Assembly: GCA_902766575.1 (NCBI GenBank)
Contig: CACXED010000407.1
Coordinates: 1 to 14,596, forward strand
DNA from: an uncultured Ruminococcus sp.
Lineage (GTDB): Bacteria > Bacillota > Clostridia > Oscillospirales > CAG-272
Direction of reading: 5' to 3'
DNA length: 14,596 nucleotides
Both the position numbers and the translations under genes were made by a program. The notes below the pieces were generated by a model. It had not been told where the DNA came from and did no database searches. It saw only the letters and a list, made by a program, of their open reading frames with translations. This document shows, one piece after another, positions 8,801-14,580 of this stretch; position 1 is the first letter of the stretch; each line of letters opens with the position of its first letter.

Positions 8801-10941
8801 TCACTGAATACAACGGCTCTTTTGCAACGATCGATCTCAGAAAAGTCACAAGCGAGCCGATCACCGGAATCGGAGATAATGTGTTCAGCGGAGTTGACGC
8901 AGCGATCATTCTTCCGGATACGATTGAAACTATCGGCTCTCGCGCATTTGCGGAATGCCCGCAGATCACCGGCGAGTTTATCGCTGATTTGCTGGCAAAG
9001 GGCGTCGAGATTGCTCCGTACGCTTTTGAAAACTGCTCCGGAGTGACCTCGCTGACCATACCTGCTAACGTAACCAATATCGATGAAGGCGCTCTCGCAA
9101 GACTTACTTCTCTTGCGGAAATAAAGGTCGCAGAGGGCAATACTTACTTCGTAATCGATAACGGTGCGCTATACACCGCAGATTATTCGCGTCTGATTAT
9201 CGCACCGGTCGCGAGCGGCAAGGTAAGCTTCAAGATTAAAGATGGAACCGTAAGCATCGACGCCGATGCGCTCTATGGATATTCGACGCTGATGGGAACT
9301 CTTGAGATTCCGACCTCTGTCCAATACATAGGCAGCTATGCGTTTGCGGGACTGTCGCAGATAGAAAGCTTTGCAATCACCGGCGAAGGTGAATCCGCAG
9401 GCGGATATTACACCGACGAATCCACTGAGGTCGGCAGTGCGACGGCTCTCTATCATGATACTACGCTCCTGTATTATCCTGCCGGACACCGCAATACTTC
9501 TTACACGGTAAAAGAAGGTACGACCACGATAGGCAGCTATGCGTTCGCGGAGAATAAGAAGCTCACCGAGGTCATTCTCCCTGAATCTGTAACCGATATT
9601 CAGCATCATGCGTTCAAGAACTGCTCGGCGCTGCGCAGCGTAAATCTGCCTGATGGACTTGTAAATATCGGACAGTATGCGTTTGAACTCTGCACATCGC
9701 TTATCAGTGCGCAGGTCCCCGCTGGAATCGACAAAATCGACGACGGCGTATTTGTAAACTGCACCGCGCTGCAGAATGTATCCATGCCAAGCGTTACGAC
9801 TGTAAACAGCATTGCGTTTGCGGGATGCATCAACCTCACCAAGGTTGATATGCCTTCTGTCACGGTTATCGGAAACAGCGCATTTGCCGGATGCAATCAG
9901 CTTTCGAGCGCTTTGTTTGGCGAAAATGTGCCTGCTATCGTAATGACAGCCTTCACAAACTGCGACAAGCTTGTGGTATATTATCCGGAAGATGGATGGG
10001 CTGGAGAGATTGATGGCGGATTCTTTGGAATCTACATTGCAAAGCCCTATGCGCTTGCAAGGCTCACCAAGAATGATAAGAATAATAGCAATAGCAGCGT
10101 ATCGCTTACATTCGCGCCCGACTCTACAAGCGATGCGGAAAATGTGAATGTACAGATCAATGCTACTGTACAGAATACATCCGAACTGCTCAACAAGATT
10201 GGCAGCGATGAGCTTGCTGTGACAGAGAAATCAATGGTCTACAGCATCACTCTGACCAATGGAGAAACCGGAATCAGCGAGCTGGACAAGCCGGTTCTTG
10301 TCAAGCTTCCGTTGGCAGCAGGTACTGAAAAGGATAAGCTGGTCATCATTCACGAGCATGACGGAACATATTCCAAGATCACCGATTACTACTTCGTAAC
10401 CGAAGACGGTGTTGAATATGTTTGCTTCAGAGTGAACCGCTTCAGTGATTTCATTTTAGCAAATAATGGCTCGAGTGATGATGAAGATATCGATCCTACA
10501 TACACAATAAGCGGATCGATCGCAAGCTTCGGAGATACGAGCGAAACGGTCACTGTCAAGCTGATCAGAAACGGAGCTGAAAAAACGGTAACAGCTTCTG
10601 ACAGCTACACCTTTGAAACGGTATACGCAGGTGAATATACTCTGCAAGTAAGCAAGAATAATCATGTCACTCGCGAGTATACTGTTACGGTTTCGGATGC
10701 TAATGTGACGCTGGATGTTGAGATTCATCTGCTTGGCGATGTAAATATGAATGGATCGATTACATCTGCAGATGCACTGCAGGTCCGGCAGTACATAGCC
10801 GGACTCAGAGAGTTAGATGACTACAGGGTGTTACTGGCAGACGTCAATCAGAAGAACGGTGTAACTGCAACAGATGCCCTTTGGATTTTACAGCGTATAG
10901 CTGGAATCAGAAATGAAAGCTATACAACGATAGGAGGATAA
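2878..10941 (+). CDS. Giant secreted LRR/discoidin-like protein with C-terminal dockerin
   Basis: A 2687-residue protein starting at ATG 2878, with AAGGAG at 2866-2871. Residues 1-23 form a Sec signal peptide (cleavage probably after LYA). Residues 34-68 are five SEAAGTD units. About 120-2395 is a BspA-type (LRR_5) leucine-rich-repeat solenoid with roughly 45 repeats of the form AFxxCxxLxxIxLPxx. Two discoidin-like (F5/8 type C-like) domains, each ending ISELELWYD or similar (about 372-510 and 802-942), interrupt it within an internal duplication of about 430 residues. A beta-rich module ending RFSDFILA spans about 2405-2530, and a CNA-B/carboxypeptidase-regulatory-like domain spans about 2542-2617. 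The C-terminus (2620-2680) is a type I dockerin with D2621, N2623, N2625 and D2632 in loop 1 and D2655, N2657 and D2666 in loop 2. No catalytic domain or LPxTG motif is seen. It is probably a surface adhesin for a glycan or host/partner protein, held to the cell by a cohesin, and the next gene encodes one. Confidence 0.9.
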   Translation: MNKQRILSILLAALLAFPTPLYAVEPDGSELTVSEAAGTDSEAAGTDSEAAGTDSEAAGTDSEAAGTDTEAIGDDTTGTGSAATVGGDESGDETETTNNSATVDNITFTYEEYHDGVKIVSAVAGEGFTGNSIVIPETLNGLPVRRIQHATFAYLGEYTDDEGNTIKIADNITSITLPSTLVSCGASFEWLNNITEVIVNGGNNNYFASIGNVLYWNGAGNDDGEYCLVFYPTGKRDTTTFVIPETIEVNGTTHYVTAVGEHAFSDSCITTVDARYIQHFYFKAFCNSIVANITTSTALNSIHEEAFAGNTSLVSLEVPAYGVRVYKNDYPTFGTTNTVIYCHAGSEIDQLAQTEGLQTVYYNQSNPHSTSEAAIAAGVSLDAPTGSSLIGMMSPVLSDGNYKTVYTGNELIIKNSDAVHLSQARVLPDVSYNDDGSDNFWNVNGTKIEASIDGENWIALYTFDGIYNFGTCVAELASLSEYKFDYFRISREGGLDIAELELWYDNGGVDFPENGVIFTYEAAAEWYYSNVTTGGVWCDDEVYVGPENGIFITDVETFSADVVIPNTIDGKPVVGIAPFAFDGCTGIKSISVEDADTSQLTYILRYAFNNCSGLETISLAKALRCVDGVAFEGCSSLTTFYANWTPFTEEEIAGRNNRYAVVKDGVLYTFGGTRLTKYPIGRTDTSFTVPDGTETLGGNSFSGAKNLKSVSLPSSVYALNVYCFVNSGLESIVVPHTVNYIDYGVFEGCTSLGTIEIQAYNIFVPNFGTGAETTVICHEGSNAQKASENEGLTVQLYAHSYPNSTGDEAAAGGIYAAAPTDSYVPAETIGISELTDGSSATVYNGTEVLIDTGTPVHLSEIRILPNVYECWDIVGVTVQASPDNENWMTLYRFERDYDCITYCANIADNNLYKFQYYRVINSDNTALNISELELWYDDGGIDCPESGTLFMFTDAKGWYDENVQHPDENGDWHGDVWCDDWTYQGAENGVFITGVFNPGSEVVIPNEINGKPVTGIAPYAFDGCDGITSIKVEDSETSPLTYILKFAFNECTNLQSVSLAKALRCVDGEAFEGCESLTEFRADWSAFTEEELKDRYSEEWGERGYRYVVVHEGVLYTFGGVRLTKYPVNRADTYYSVLDGTTAIGGYSFSGAVNLKKVDLPQTVTVLDPFCFMGSGLTSITLPYNIRRIQCGAFMNCTSLEKVVSLNNISTLEIGWNDSNVPEPFEGAHPNLEIVAYAGGPENEYCSAHNIKFTESDSVIWLTGRDDAGYYDYKDNEAIITGMIAPYNAQIDKIPAVTQDGKTVVGIGDAAFIGDRRITGNLKLPDTIRFIMGASFAGTSIVSINIPKNLVNVWEGAFTDCSELQSFTVDDGNPYYRTDEAGIGLYRIGKPENIDDATFICYAMGCKNKSYTLPKEVFSIGFGSFVGASNLETLILGNTLGEIRDGRAFVRSGIKTLTVPYFTSYDDSSFHFTFDDGAVVDIDVTREDIGDGKYLMRYLHDGTLCLVTAAGFSGTVEIPEGVEIIYSDAFNRGYETNERITDIYLPSTLKQIEGGAFNGCGNVNVYSGIYTYYYNEQPDSNEQPDSVKHIESPEYAVDGLIYRYDSDKGIASVVGVAENYTEIYPDNTELVIPDSVQIENETYIVKAIGKEAFAKPDNEDMPTFTSVYIPDTVTHIGASAFDWQKKIISVRLSNSLESIGWSIFNGCVGLLEYTIDANEDTRFNVYENNGAMAIYDTERRILSNYTRGSTASTFTMPSDMREIEDFAFAYSQLKSVTIPEGAVALGDNAFAYSDFLTTINLPSTIIETHMAFSYCPKLLEINVAPGNFSHFVIDGALYRNIYEDSEGKNRTYLVAYPEGRAKTLANGVYTIASGTEGIYYGAFSGNGTLTGVIIPNSVQKILGWAFSNTALSSISIPDGCFVDGSAFEGVSNPLTMYIKDIGHLKLPSNIEVYNSKSEYEDALLMEKLTIEDGVITEYNGSFATIDLRKVTSEPITGIGDNVFSGVDAAIILPDTIETIGSRAFAECPQITGEFIADLLAKGVEIAPYAFENCSGVTSLTIPANVTNIDEGALARLTSLAEIKVAEGNTYFVIDNGALYTADYSRLIIAPVASGKVSFKIKDGTVSIDADALYGYSTLMGTLEIPTSVQYIGSYAFAGLSQIESFAITGEGESAGGYYTDESTEVGSATALYHDTTLLYYPAGHRNTSYTVKEGTTTIGSYAFAENKKLTEVILPESVTDIQHHAFKNCSALRSVNLPDGLVNIGQYAFELCTSLISAQVPAGIDKIDDGVFVNCTALQNVSMPSVTTVNSIAFAGCINLTKVDMPSVTVIGNSAFAGCNQLSSALFGENVPAIVMTAFTNCDKLVVYYPEDGWAGEIDGGFFGIYIAKPYALARLTKNDKNNSNSSVSLTFAPDSTSDAENVNVQINATVQNTSELLNKIGSDELAVTEKSMVYSITLTNGETGISELDKPVLVKLPLAAGTEKDKLVIIHEHDGTYSKITDYYFVTEDGVEYVCFRVNRFSDFILANNGSSDDEDIDPTYTISGSIASFGDTSETVTVKLIRNGAEKTVTASDSYTFETVYAGEYTLQVSKNNHVTREYTVTVSDANVTLDVEIHLLGDVNMNGSITSADALQVRQYIAGLRELDDYRVLLADVNQKNGVTATDALWILQRIAGIRNESYTTIGG
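2977..3081 (+). repeat. 21-bp tandem repeat, five units, in frame
   Basis: Five near-identical 21-bp units encode SEAAGTD at residues 34-68, followed by a diverged unit (TEAIGDD, 3082-3102). Units differ only by silent changes such as GGT/GGC and AGT/AGC. The product is an acidic, flexible spacer between the signal peptide and the folded part. Because each unit is a multiple of three, copy-number changes would alter spacer length without breaking the frame. Confidence 0.9.
3985..6600 (+). repeat. Internal duplication of about 1.3 kb inside the giant gene
   Basis: The discoidin-like domain and the following LRR block occur twice in succession, offset by 432 to 440 residues. Matching landmarks are ELWYDNGG/ELWYDDGG (codons near 4378 and 5674), KALRCVDG (near 4740 and 6060), and VLYTFGG followed by LTKYP. 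DNA identity is strong over short stretches, for example around 4735-4765 and 6055-6085, but the copies have diverged overall, so the duplication is not recent. The outer limits are approximate. Confidence 0.75.
7600..7635 (+). repeat. 18-bp perfect tandem duplication in the giant gene
   Basis: AATGAACAACCTGATAGC occurs twice in tandem, encoding NEQPDS twice from residue 1575. It lies in a more AT-rich part of the gene and interrupts the LRR pattern with a hydrophilic insert, suggesting slippage in a tolerant loop. Confidence 0.85.
10732..10920 (+). other. Type I dockerin domain (C-terminus of the giant protein)
   Basis: Two 22-24-residue calcium-loop repeats, GDVNMNGSITSADALQ and ADVNQKNGVTATDALW, lie 34 residues apart and each is followed by a helix ending in IAG. 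This is the type I dockerin pattern. Loop 1 is canonical; loop 2 carries Lys at coordinating position 5. Recognition positions 10-11 are SA in repeat 1 and AT in repeat 2. It ends seven residues before the stop codon, as is typical for a C-terminal dockerin. Confidence 0.9.
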
Positions 10942-10943
10942 AC

Positions 10944-13448
10944 ATGAAAGAACGAGTATTATCAATGATTTGTGTCCTGTGCTTGGTGCTTACTTTGCTG
11001 CCGACTACAGTTTTTGCACTTTGGACAACACCGACATTGGATGTCGATGCAAGCTATGAAGAAGCTACTAATAAAGTAAAAGCAACTGTAACGATTGGTG
11101 CTCACGAAGTTGGCGCTATCAACTTTACCTTGAACTATGACAGCACGAAACTTGCGATTAACGGCACACCGACCGGGCAGGGATTCTTTGCATCTGCAAC
11201 CATAGGAACTCTCACTGCTGGAAAGATTATTGGTGCATGGGCTGATATTAGCGGTGCGACCAGCAGTGAAGAAGTACAGATTCTCTCTGTAACATTTGAT
11301 GTTATATCCGGTATGAGTGGAGATGTTCTATTTTCTATTGATAACATCTCTTTGACTGACATCAGCGGTGACAATGAGGAGACAAGTGCTGGTGCAGGAA
11401 GCAATTTGACCAAATCTGTTACAATTCCTGCCCCGCCAATTCCCGCTACCGGCATCGTGCTGAACAAGACGGAAACCACCATCTACATTGGCGCGAATGA
11501 AACGCTGACCGCAACAGTAACGCCGGATGATACCACAGATACAGTAACATGGGAATCCAGCAATACCGATGTTGCAACGGTTGACAATGGTACTGTTACT
11601 GCAAAAGCTGAAGGCACTGCGACAATTACCGCAAAAGCAGGAACCAAATCCGCTACTTGTACGGTAACAGTCGAAGAAGCACCTTGTACACATAAAAACA
11701 AGGAGTCGGTTTCGGCAAAAGAATCCACTTGTGTTGAACAGGGCTGGGATGAATATTACAAATGCAACGACTGTGGACAACTGCTCGATAAGGATGGAAA
11801 CGTGATAAGTGAAATTCCTTACCGCGAGTTGGCTGAACACACACCTGTACAGACTGCCGGTGATGAATATCTGAAGTCTGCTGCAACCTGCACTTCTAAG
11901 GCAGTTTATAACGAGCACTGCTCTGTATGCGACGAGAAACTTGAAACCACATTTGAAGATGGAGAACCTGCAGCGCATACAGAATCAGCTTGGAAGAGCG
12001 ATGCTGATGGACATTGGAAAGTCTGCACGGTTTGCGGTGCAATTACAACCGTTAAAACAGCACATACTCCTAACCATGAAGGCCACGCAACTGAAGAATA
12101 TCCAATAACTTGTAGCGAATGCGGCTGGGAAATCGAAAAACAACTTGCTCATGTTCACAATATGACTAAGGTTGATCGCGTAGATGCTACTTGCACAGAC
12201 GACGGAAATATCGAATATTATGTATGCGGTAAATGCGGTAACTGGTATGAAGATGAAGATGGTACTGTACAGATTGCCGACCACGATTCTGTTGTGAAAA
12301 AGGCTCTTGACCATAAGTGGAAGGATGCAACCTGCACCGATCCCAAGACCTGTGAAAGATGCAGCGCAACCGAAGGTGAGGCTCTCGGACACAGCTACAG
12401 TGACAAATGGACACATGACGACACTGAGCATTGGCATGAATGCACCAGCTGCGGTCAGAAAAACGAAGATAGCATAGAAAAACATTCCTTTACCACTCCG
12501 AATCATGATGACAACAATCATTGGATGGATTGCAAATGCGGCGCAAAGGATGGCGTTACCGCTCATACCCTGACTCCGATTGAAAAAGACGCGACAGGTC
12601 ATAAGCTTGCTTGCGGCGATGACGACTGCGGATACAGCAAAACCGAAGCTCATACTCCCGTGATCAGAGACGCTGAAGAGGCTACATATGAGAAACCCGG
12701 CTACACCGGTGATACATATTGCAGCGTTTGCGATTATGAGATCGCGAAGGGCGAGGAAATTCCGAAGCTTGAGTATATCATCCTCTTTCCGCCTGTAACC
12801 GATATCGGCGGCGGATCCGGAAGCGGAACTGGTACCGAAGGCGGAACCGAAACTGAACCGGAACAGCCGGACGAATGGATCAATCCTTTTGAAGATGTCA
12901 CCGAAGACGACGAATATTATGAAGCAGTTCGCTTTGCAAATGAGAACGGTCTGATCATCGGCCTTTCCGATACCGAATTTGCTCCTGAGGTCATTATGAA
13001 CCGTGCGATGTTCGTCACTATTCTCGGACGCGCCGAGGGCATTCCTGCGGACAACGCTTTCAACGGAACCTTTGAGGATGTCGTAGCCGACACATGGTAC
13101 ACGGCATATGTCGATTGGGCAGATCAGAATAGAATCATCACCGGCTACAGCGAAAGCGCATTCGGCCCTGAAGACAACATCACCGTTGAGCAGGCCTGCG
13201 TGATAATGGCCCGCTACGCGGCATATCTCGGATATGACGTCACCGTGGAGCCGCTCGATGCGGAATCCGGCTATGCGGATATTGACGATATCTCCGACTG
13301 GGCGGTCGATGGCATGGCATGGGCGGTACAGTCCGGAATCTACACAACGACCGATGGCGAGCTCCGTCCCGGCGCTCCCGCATCCCGCGCTATGGTTGCG
13401 ATGATGCTGTATCGTCTGTCCGGAGTTGTGACCGAATTCATCAAATAG
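10944..13448 (+). CDS. Cohesin-Big2-CxxC repeat-SLH surface anchoring protein
   Basis: An 834-residue protein starting at ATG 10944. Its AGGAGG (10932-10937) lies inside the end of the giant gene, which stops two bases before this start, so the genes are translationally coupled. Residues 1-25 are a signal peptide. Residues 30-145 resemble a cohesin (VGAINFTLNYDSTKLAI around N64-Y65-D66, then IIGAWADI and ILSVTFDVISG). Residues 168-245 are a Big2-type Ig-like domain (TWESSNTDVATV). Residues 248-615 hold eight CxxC motifs (CNDC, CSVC, CTVC, CSEC, CGKC, CERC, CTSC, CSVC) spaced with His-rich segments. A Gly/Thr/Glu/Pro linker leads to three SLH domains (about 645-834), which bind secondary wall polymers. 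One cohesin plus SLH recalls clostridial anchoring proteins such as OlpA. It probably displays the dockerin protein encoded upstream on the cell surface. The pairing is inferred from the operon, not proven. Confidence 0.88.
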   Translation: MKERVLSMICVLCLVLTLLPTTVFALWTTPTLDVDASYEEATNKVKATVTIGAHEVGAINFTLNYDSTKLAINGTPTGQGFFASATIGTLTAGKIIGAWADISGATSSEEVQILSVTFDVISGMSGDVLFSIDNISLTDISGDNEETSAGAGSNLTKSVTIPAPPIPATGIVLNKTETTIYIGANETLTATVTPDDTTDTVTWESSNTDVATVDNGTVTAKAEGTATITAKAGTKSATCTVTVEEAPCTHKNKESVSAKESTCVEQGWDEYYKCNDCGQLLDKDGNVISEIPYRELAEHTPVQTAGDEYLKSAATCTSKAVYNEHCSVCDEKLETTFEDGEPAAHTESAWKSDADGHWKVCTVCGAITTVKTAHTPNHEGHATEEYPITCSECGWEIEKQLAHVHNMTKVDRVDATCTDDGNIEYYVCGKCGNWYEDEDGTVQIADHDSVVKKALDHKWKDATCTDPKTCERCSATEGEALGHSYSDKWTHDDTEHWHECTSCGQKNEDSIEKHSFTTPNHDDNNHWMDCKCGAKDGVTAHTLTPIEKDATGHKLACGDDDCGYSKTEAHTPVIRDAEEATYEKPGYTGDTYCSVCDYEIAKGEEIPKLEYIILFPPVTDIGGGSGSGTGTEGGTETEPEQPDEWINPFEDVTEDDEYYEAVRFANENGLIIGLSDTEFAPEVIMNRAMFVTILGRAEGIPADNAFNGTFEDVVADTWYTAYVDWADQNRIITGYSESAFGPEDNITVEQACVIMARYAAYLGYDVTVEPLDAESGYADIDDISDWAVDGMAWAVQSGIYTTTDGELRPGAPASRAMVAMMLYRLSGVVTEFIK

Positions 13449-13557
13449 TTGTAAAATCAAGGTTTATACCCAAATAACTTCAGATAACCGAAACAATAAA
13501 AACTCCGGAAAAAATAACCGTTAAGTTAAAATGGGGCTGTCGCATTAAGCCACAAAT

Positions 13558-13596
13558 AGAAACCGTTCTTTACCGAAAGGTATTGAACGGTTTTCT
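13558..13596 (+). terminator. Two-tier stem-loop with C(GAAA)G tetraloop, possible operon terminator
   Basis: AACCGTTC (13561-13568) pairs with GAACGGTT (13585-13592). Inside it, TACC pairs with GGTA around a GAAA tetraloop (13575-13578), and the outer stem extends to 13558/13596 with one bulged T. The GNRA loop closed by C-G forms only in plus-strand RNA. It is the first strong hairpin after the operon, about 110 bases downstream, and is followed by U-rich but interrupted sequence. It may end the operon transcript or belong to a separate structured element. Confidence 0.55.
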
Positions 13597-13611
13597 GCTT
13601 TCGAGTATAAT
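13583..13611 (+). promoter_or_regulatory. Promoter-like sequence ahead of the long hairpin
   Basis: TTGAAC at 13583-13588 and a perfect TATAAT at 13606-13611 are separated by 17 bp. The expected start, near 13618, falls at the first bases of the hairpin at 13616-13684. No protein-coding gene follows on this strand, so a small RNA is the likely product if the promoter is active. Confidence 0.45.
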
Positions 13612-13615
13612 TAAT

Positions 13616-13684
13616 GCAATACCGCATAATTCTAAGTGCGCAGATGCGTGCTTAAGGCTTTAGCTGTGAATTGTGCGGTGTTGC
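13616..13684 (+). ncRNA. Putative structured RNA with long hairpin
   Basis: Arms at 13616-13632 and 13668-13684 pair over 17 positions (15 Watson-Crick, two G-U). An inner hairpin pairs 13633-13641 with 13646-13654 (seven Watson-Crick, two G-U) around AGAT. All four non-Watson-Crick positions are G-U wobbles in plus-strand RNA but would be A-C mismatches on the other strand, which favours a plus-strand transcript. It would run toward, and antisense to, the transposase remnant. It may instead be an untranscribed palindromic repeat element. Confidence 0.45.
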
Positions 13685-13685
13685 C
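13669..13685 (+). repeat. Dispersed repeat, copy 2 (right arm of the hairpin)
   Basis: AATTGTGCGGTGTTGCC matches copy 1 at 2533-2549 with one difference, in the same orientation. The following ATAAG corresponds to ATAAAG at 2664. The two copies therefore flank the two-gene operon as direct repeats about 11 kb apart. Confidence 0.7.
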
Positions 13686-13698
13686 ATAAGTCAAAAGA

Positions 13699-14460
13699 CT
13701 AAGTACACACTCCCATGGGAGCATCATCTTTGATGACGTCCCCCCTCATTTTGATGAAATACAAAGCCTGGGACAATGTGAGTTCTTTAGAGAAAGGCGC
13801 AGGCGTATCCGTGACAACGCAGGGAGTGTAAGGTTCAAGTTTAGAAAGAATATTCCACACCGCGACAAGAATCATACGGCAAACGGCAATAATGGCTTTT
13901 TTATGATCTCGTCTTGCCTTAATTCTGCGGTAACGCTCCTTAAATTCAGGGCGTTTATTGGATTTAATGAGCGCGTTGGCGACTTGAACCAACAGAGGTT
14001 TTAGGTAAGAACCAGCACGGGAAATTCTTGTGAATTTTACCTTTCTATCGCTACTGTCATTGCGAGAGCAACAGTCTGCCCAAGAAAATAGATGTTTCGC
14101 CGAAGGAAACAAAGACATATCAACACCGATTTCCGAGATGAGCGCGATAGCGGTCAATGGATTGGATGAAAATCCCGGAACGGTACGAATCAGCTTCAAA
14201 GAGTAGGCGTATGGTTCGTCGCGACGGTAGATTTCAGTTTCAATTTGCTCGCGGTGTTGCTTTAACTCGTCAATGTGGTTGAGACAATGACGAAGTTTAA
14301 CTGCCTGTTCTCTTGAAATTGCACGTCAATAGCGGCTTGAATTTCCTCAATGGGTTGCTTGCATCGCCCATCAACAAAAGGACTGACATTTTGTCTCATC
14401 CGGATGAGACAAAATGTATTCGGTAATAGATCTTGCAGACTTACCGAACGGAAACGAAAA
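13699..14460 (-). pseudogene. IS110-family transposase remnant, truncated and frameshifted
   Basis: Reading leftward, FPFGKSARSITEYILSHPDE (codons from 14460), VSPFVDGRCKQPIEEIQAAID (near 14385-14325) and ISREQAVKLRHCLNHIDELK onward follow the order of an IS110-family linker. The Transposase_20 C-terminal domain follows, with LIRTVPGFSSNPLTAIALIS, an SWA(D)CC segment and RISRAGSYLKPLLVQVANAL. These pieces lie in two frames: a one-base gain near 14400 and a one-base loss near 14320 cancel each other, and in-frame stops lie between them. The RuvC-like DEDD catalytic domain is absent. The usual WAG is WAD here. It stops at TAG 13699-13701 with an intact C-terminus. The element is dead by itself. 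The longest uninterrupted piece, 13699-14325, may still look like a gene to automatic callers. Confidence 0.85.
14386..14417. repeat. Perfect 32-bp palindrome
   Basis: Bases 14386-14401 are the exact reverse complement of 14402-14417, with no loop; the centre is TCCGGA. It lies inside the transposase remnant, next to the first frameshift. A second inverted repeat (14419-14426 with 14441-14448, TTCGGTAA/TTACCGAA) lies just to the right. Confidence 0.9.
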
Positions 14461-14551
14461 CAGCAGCATAGAAGATAGCAGCGGGAATAATCCTGGGTTT
14501 TTTGGTTAAATAATTAATGTCTACTGATCAACCCAAAAAGTATTGCACCAC
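14461..14551. other. Non-coding junction right of the transposase remnant
   Basis: No complete gene is seen. On the minus strand a short open stretch (about 14440-14520) contains LTKKPRIIPAAIFYAAVFVS. It overlaps the end of the IS110 remnant in another frame and could be the start of a different decayed transposase, but it is too short to assign. The missing IS110 N-terminal half should have lain here, so this is probably the breakpoint of the deletion or of a later insertion. Confidence 0.4.
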
Positions 14552-14580
14552 TGGACATTTACGTCGATTTGTGGTATAAT
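14552..14580 (+). promoter_or_regulatory. Strong outward promoter at the right edge
   Basis: TGGACA at 14552-14557 and TATAAT at 14575-14580 are spaced 17 bp, with TGG before the -10 box giving an extended -10 element. It reads rightward. A GCAAGG sequence at 14585-14590 may be the first part of the leader or a ribosome binding site. The gene it serves lies outside the window. Confidence 0.6.

Noticed and set aside
11985..13460. 491-codon open frame on the minus strand
   Set aside because: It lies fully antisense to the cohesin-SLH gene, whose domains are unmistakable. The translation has no recognisable domain and is a composition artefact.
13540..13698. Firm assignment as an IS110-type bridge RNA
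   Set aside because: The position beside the transposase fits, but the wobble pattern, the GNRA loop and the promoter-like sequence all favour the opposite strand, and a repeat half occurs at 2.5 kb without a transposase.
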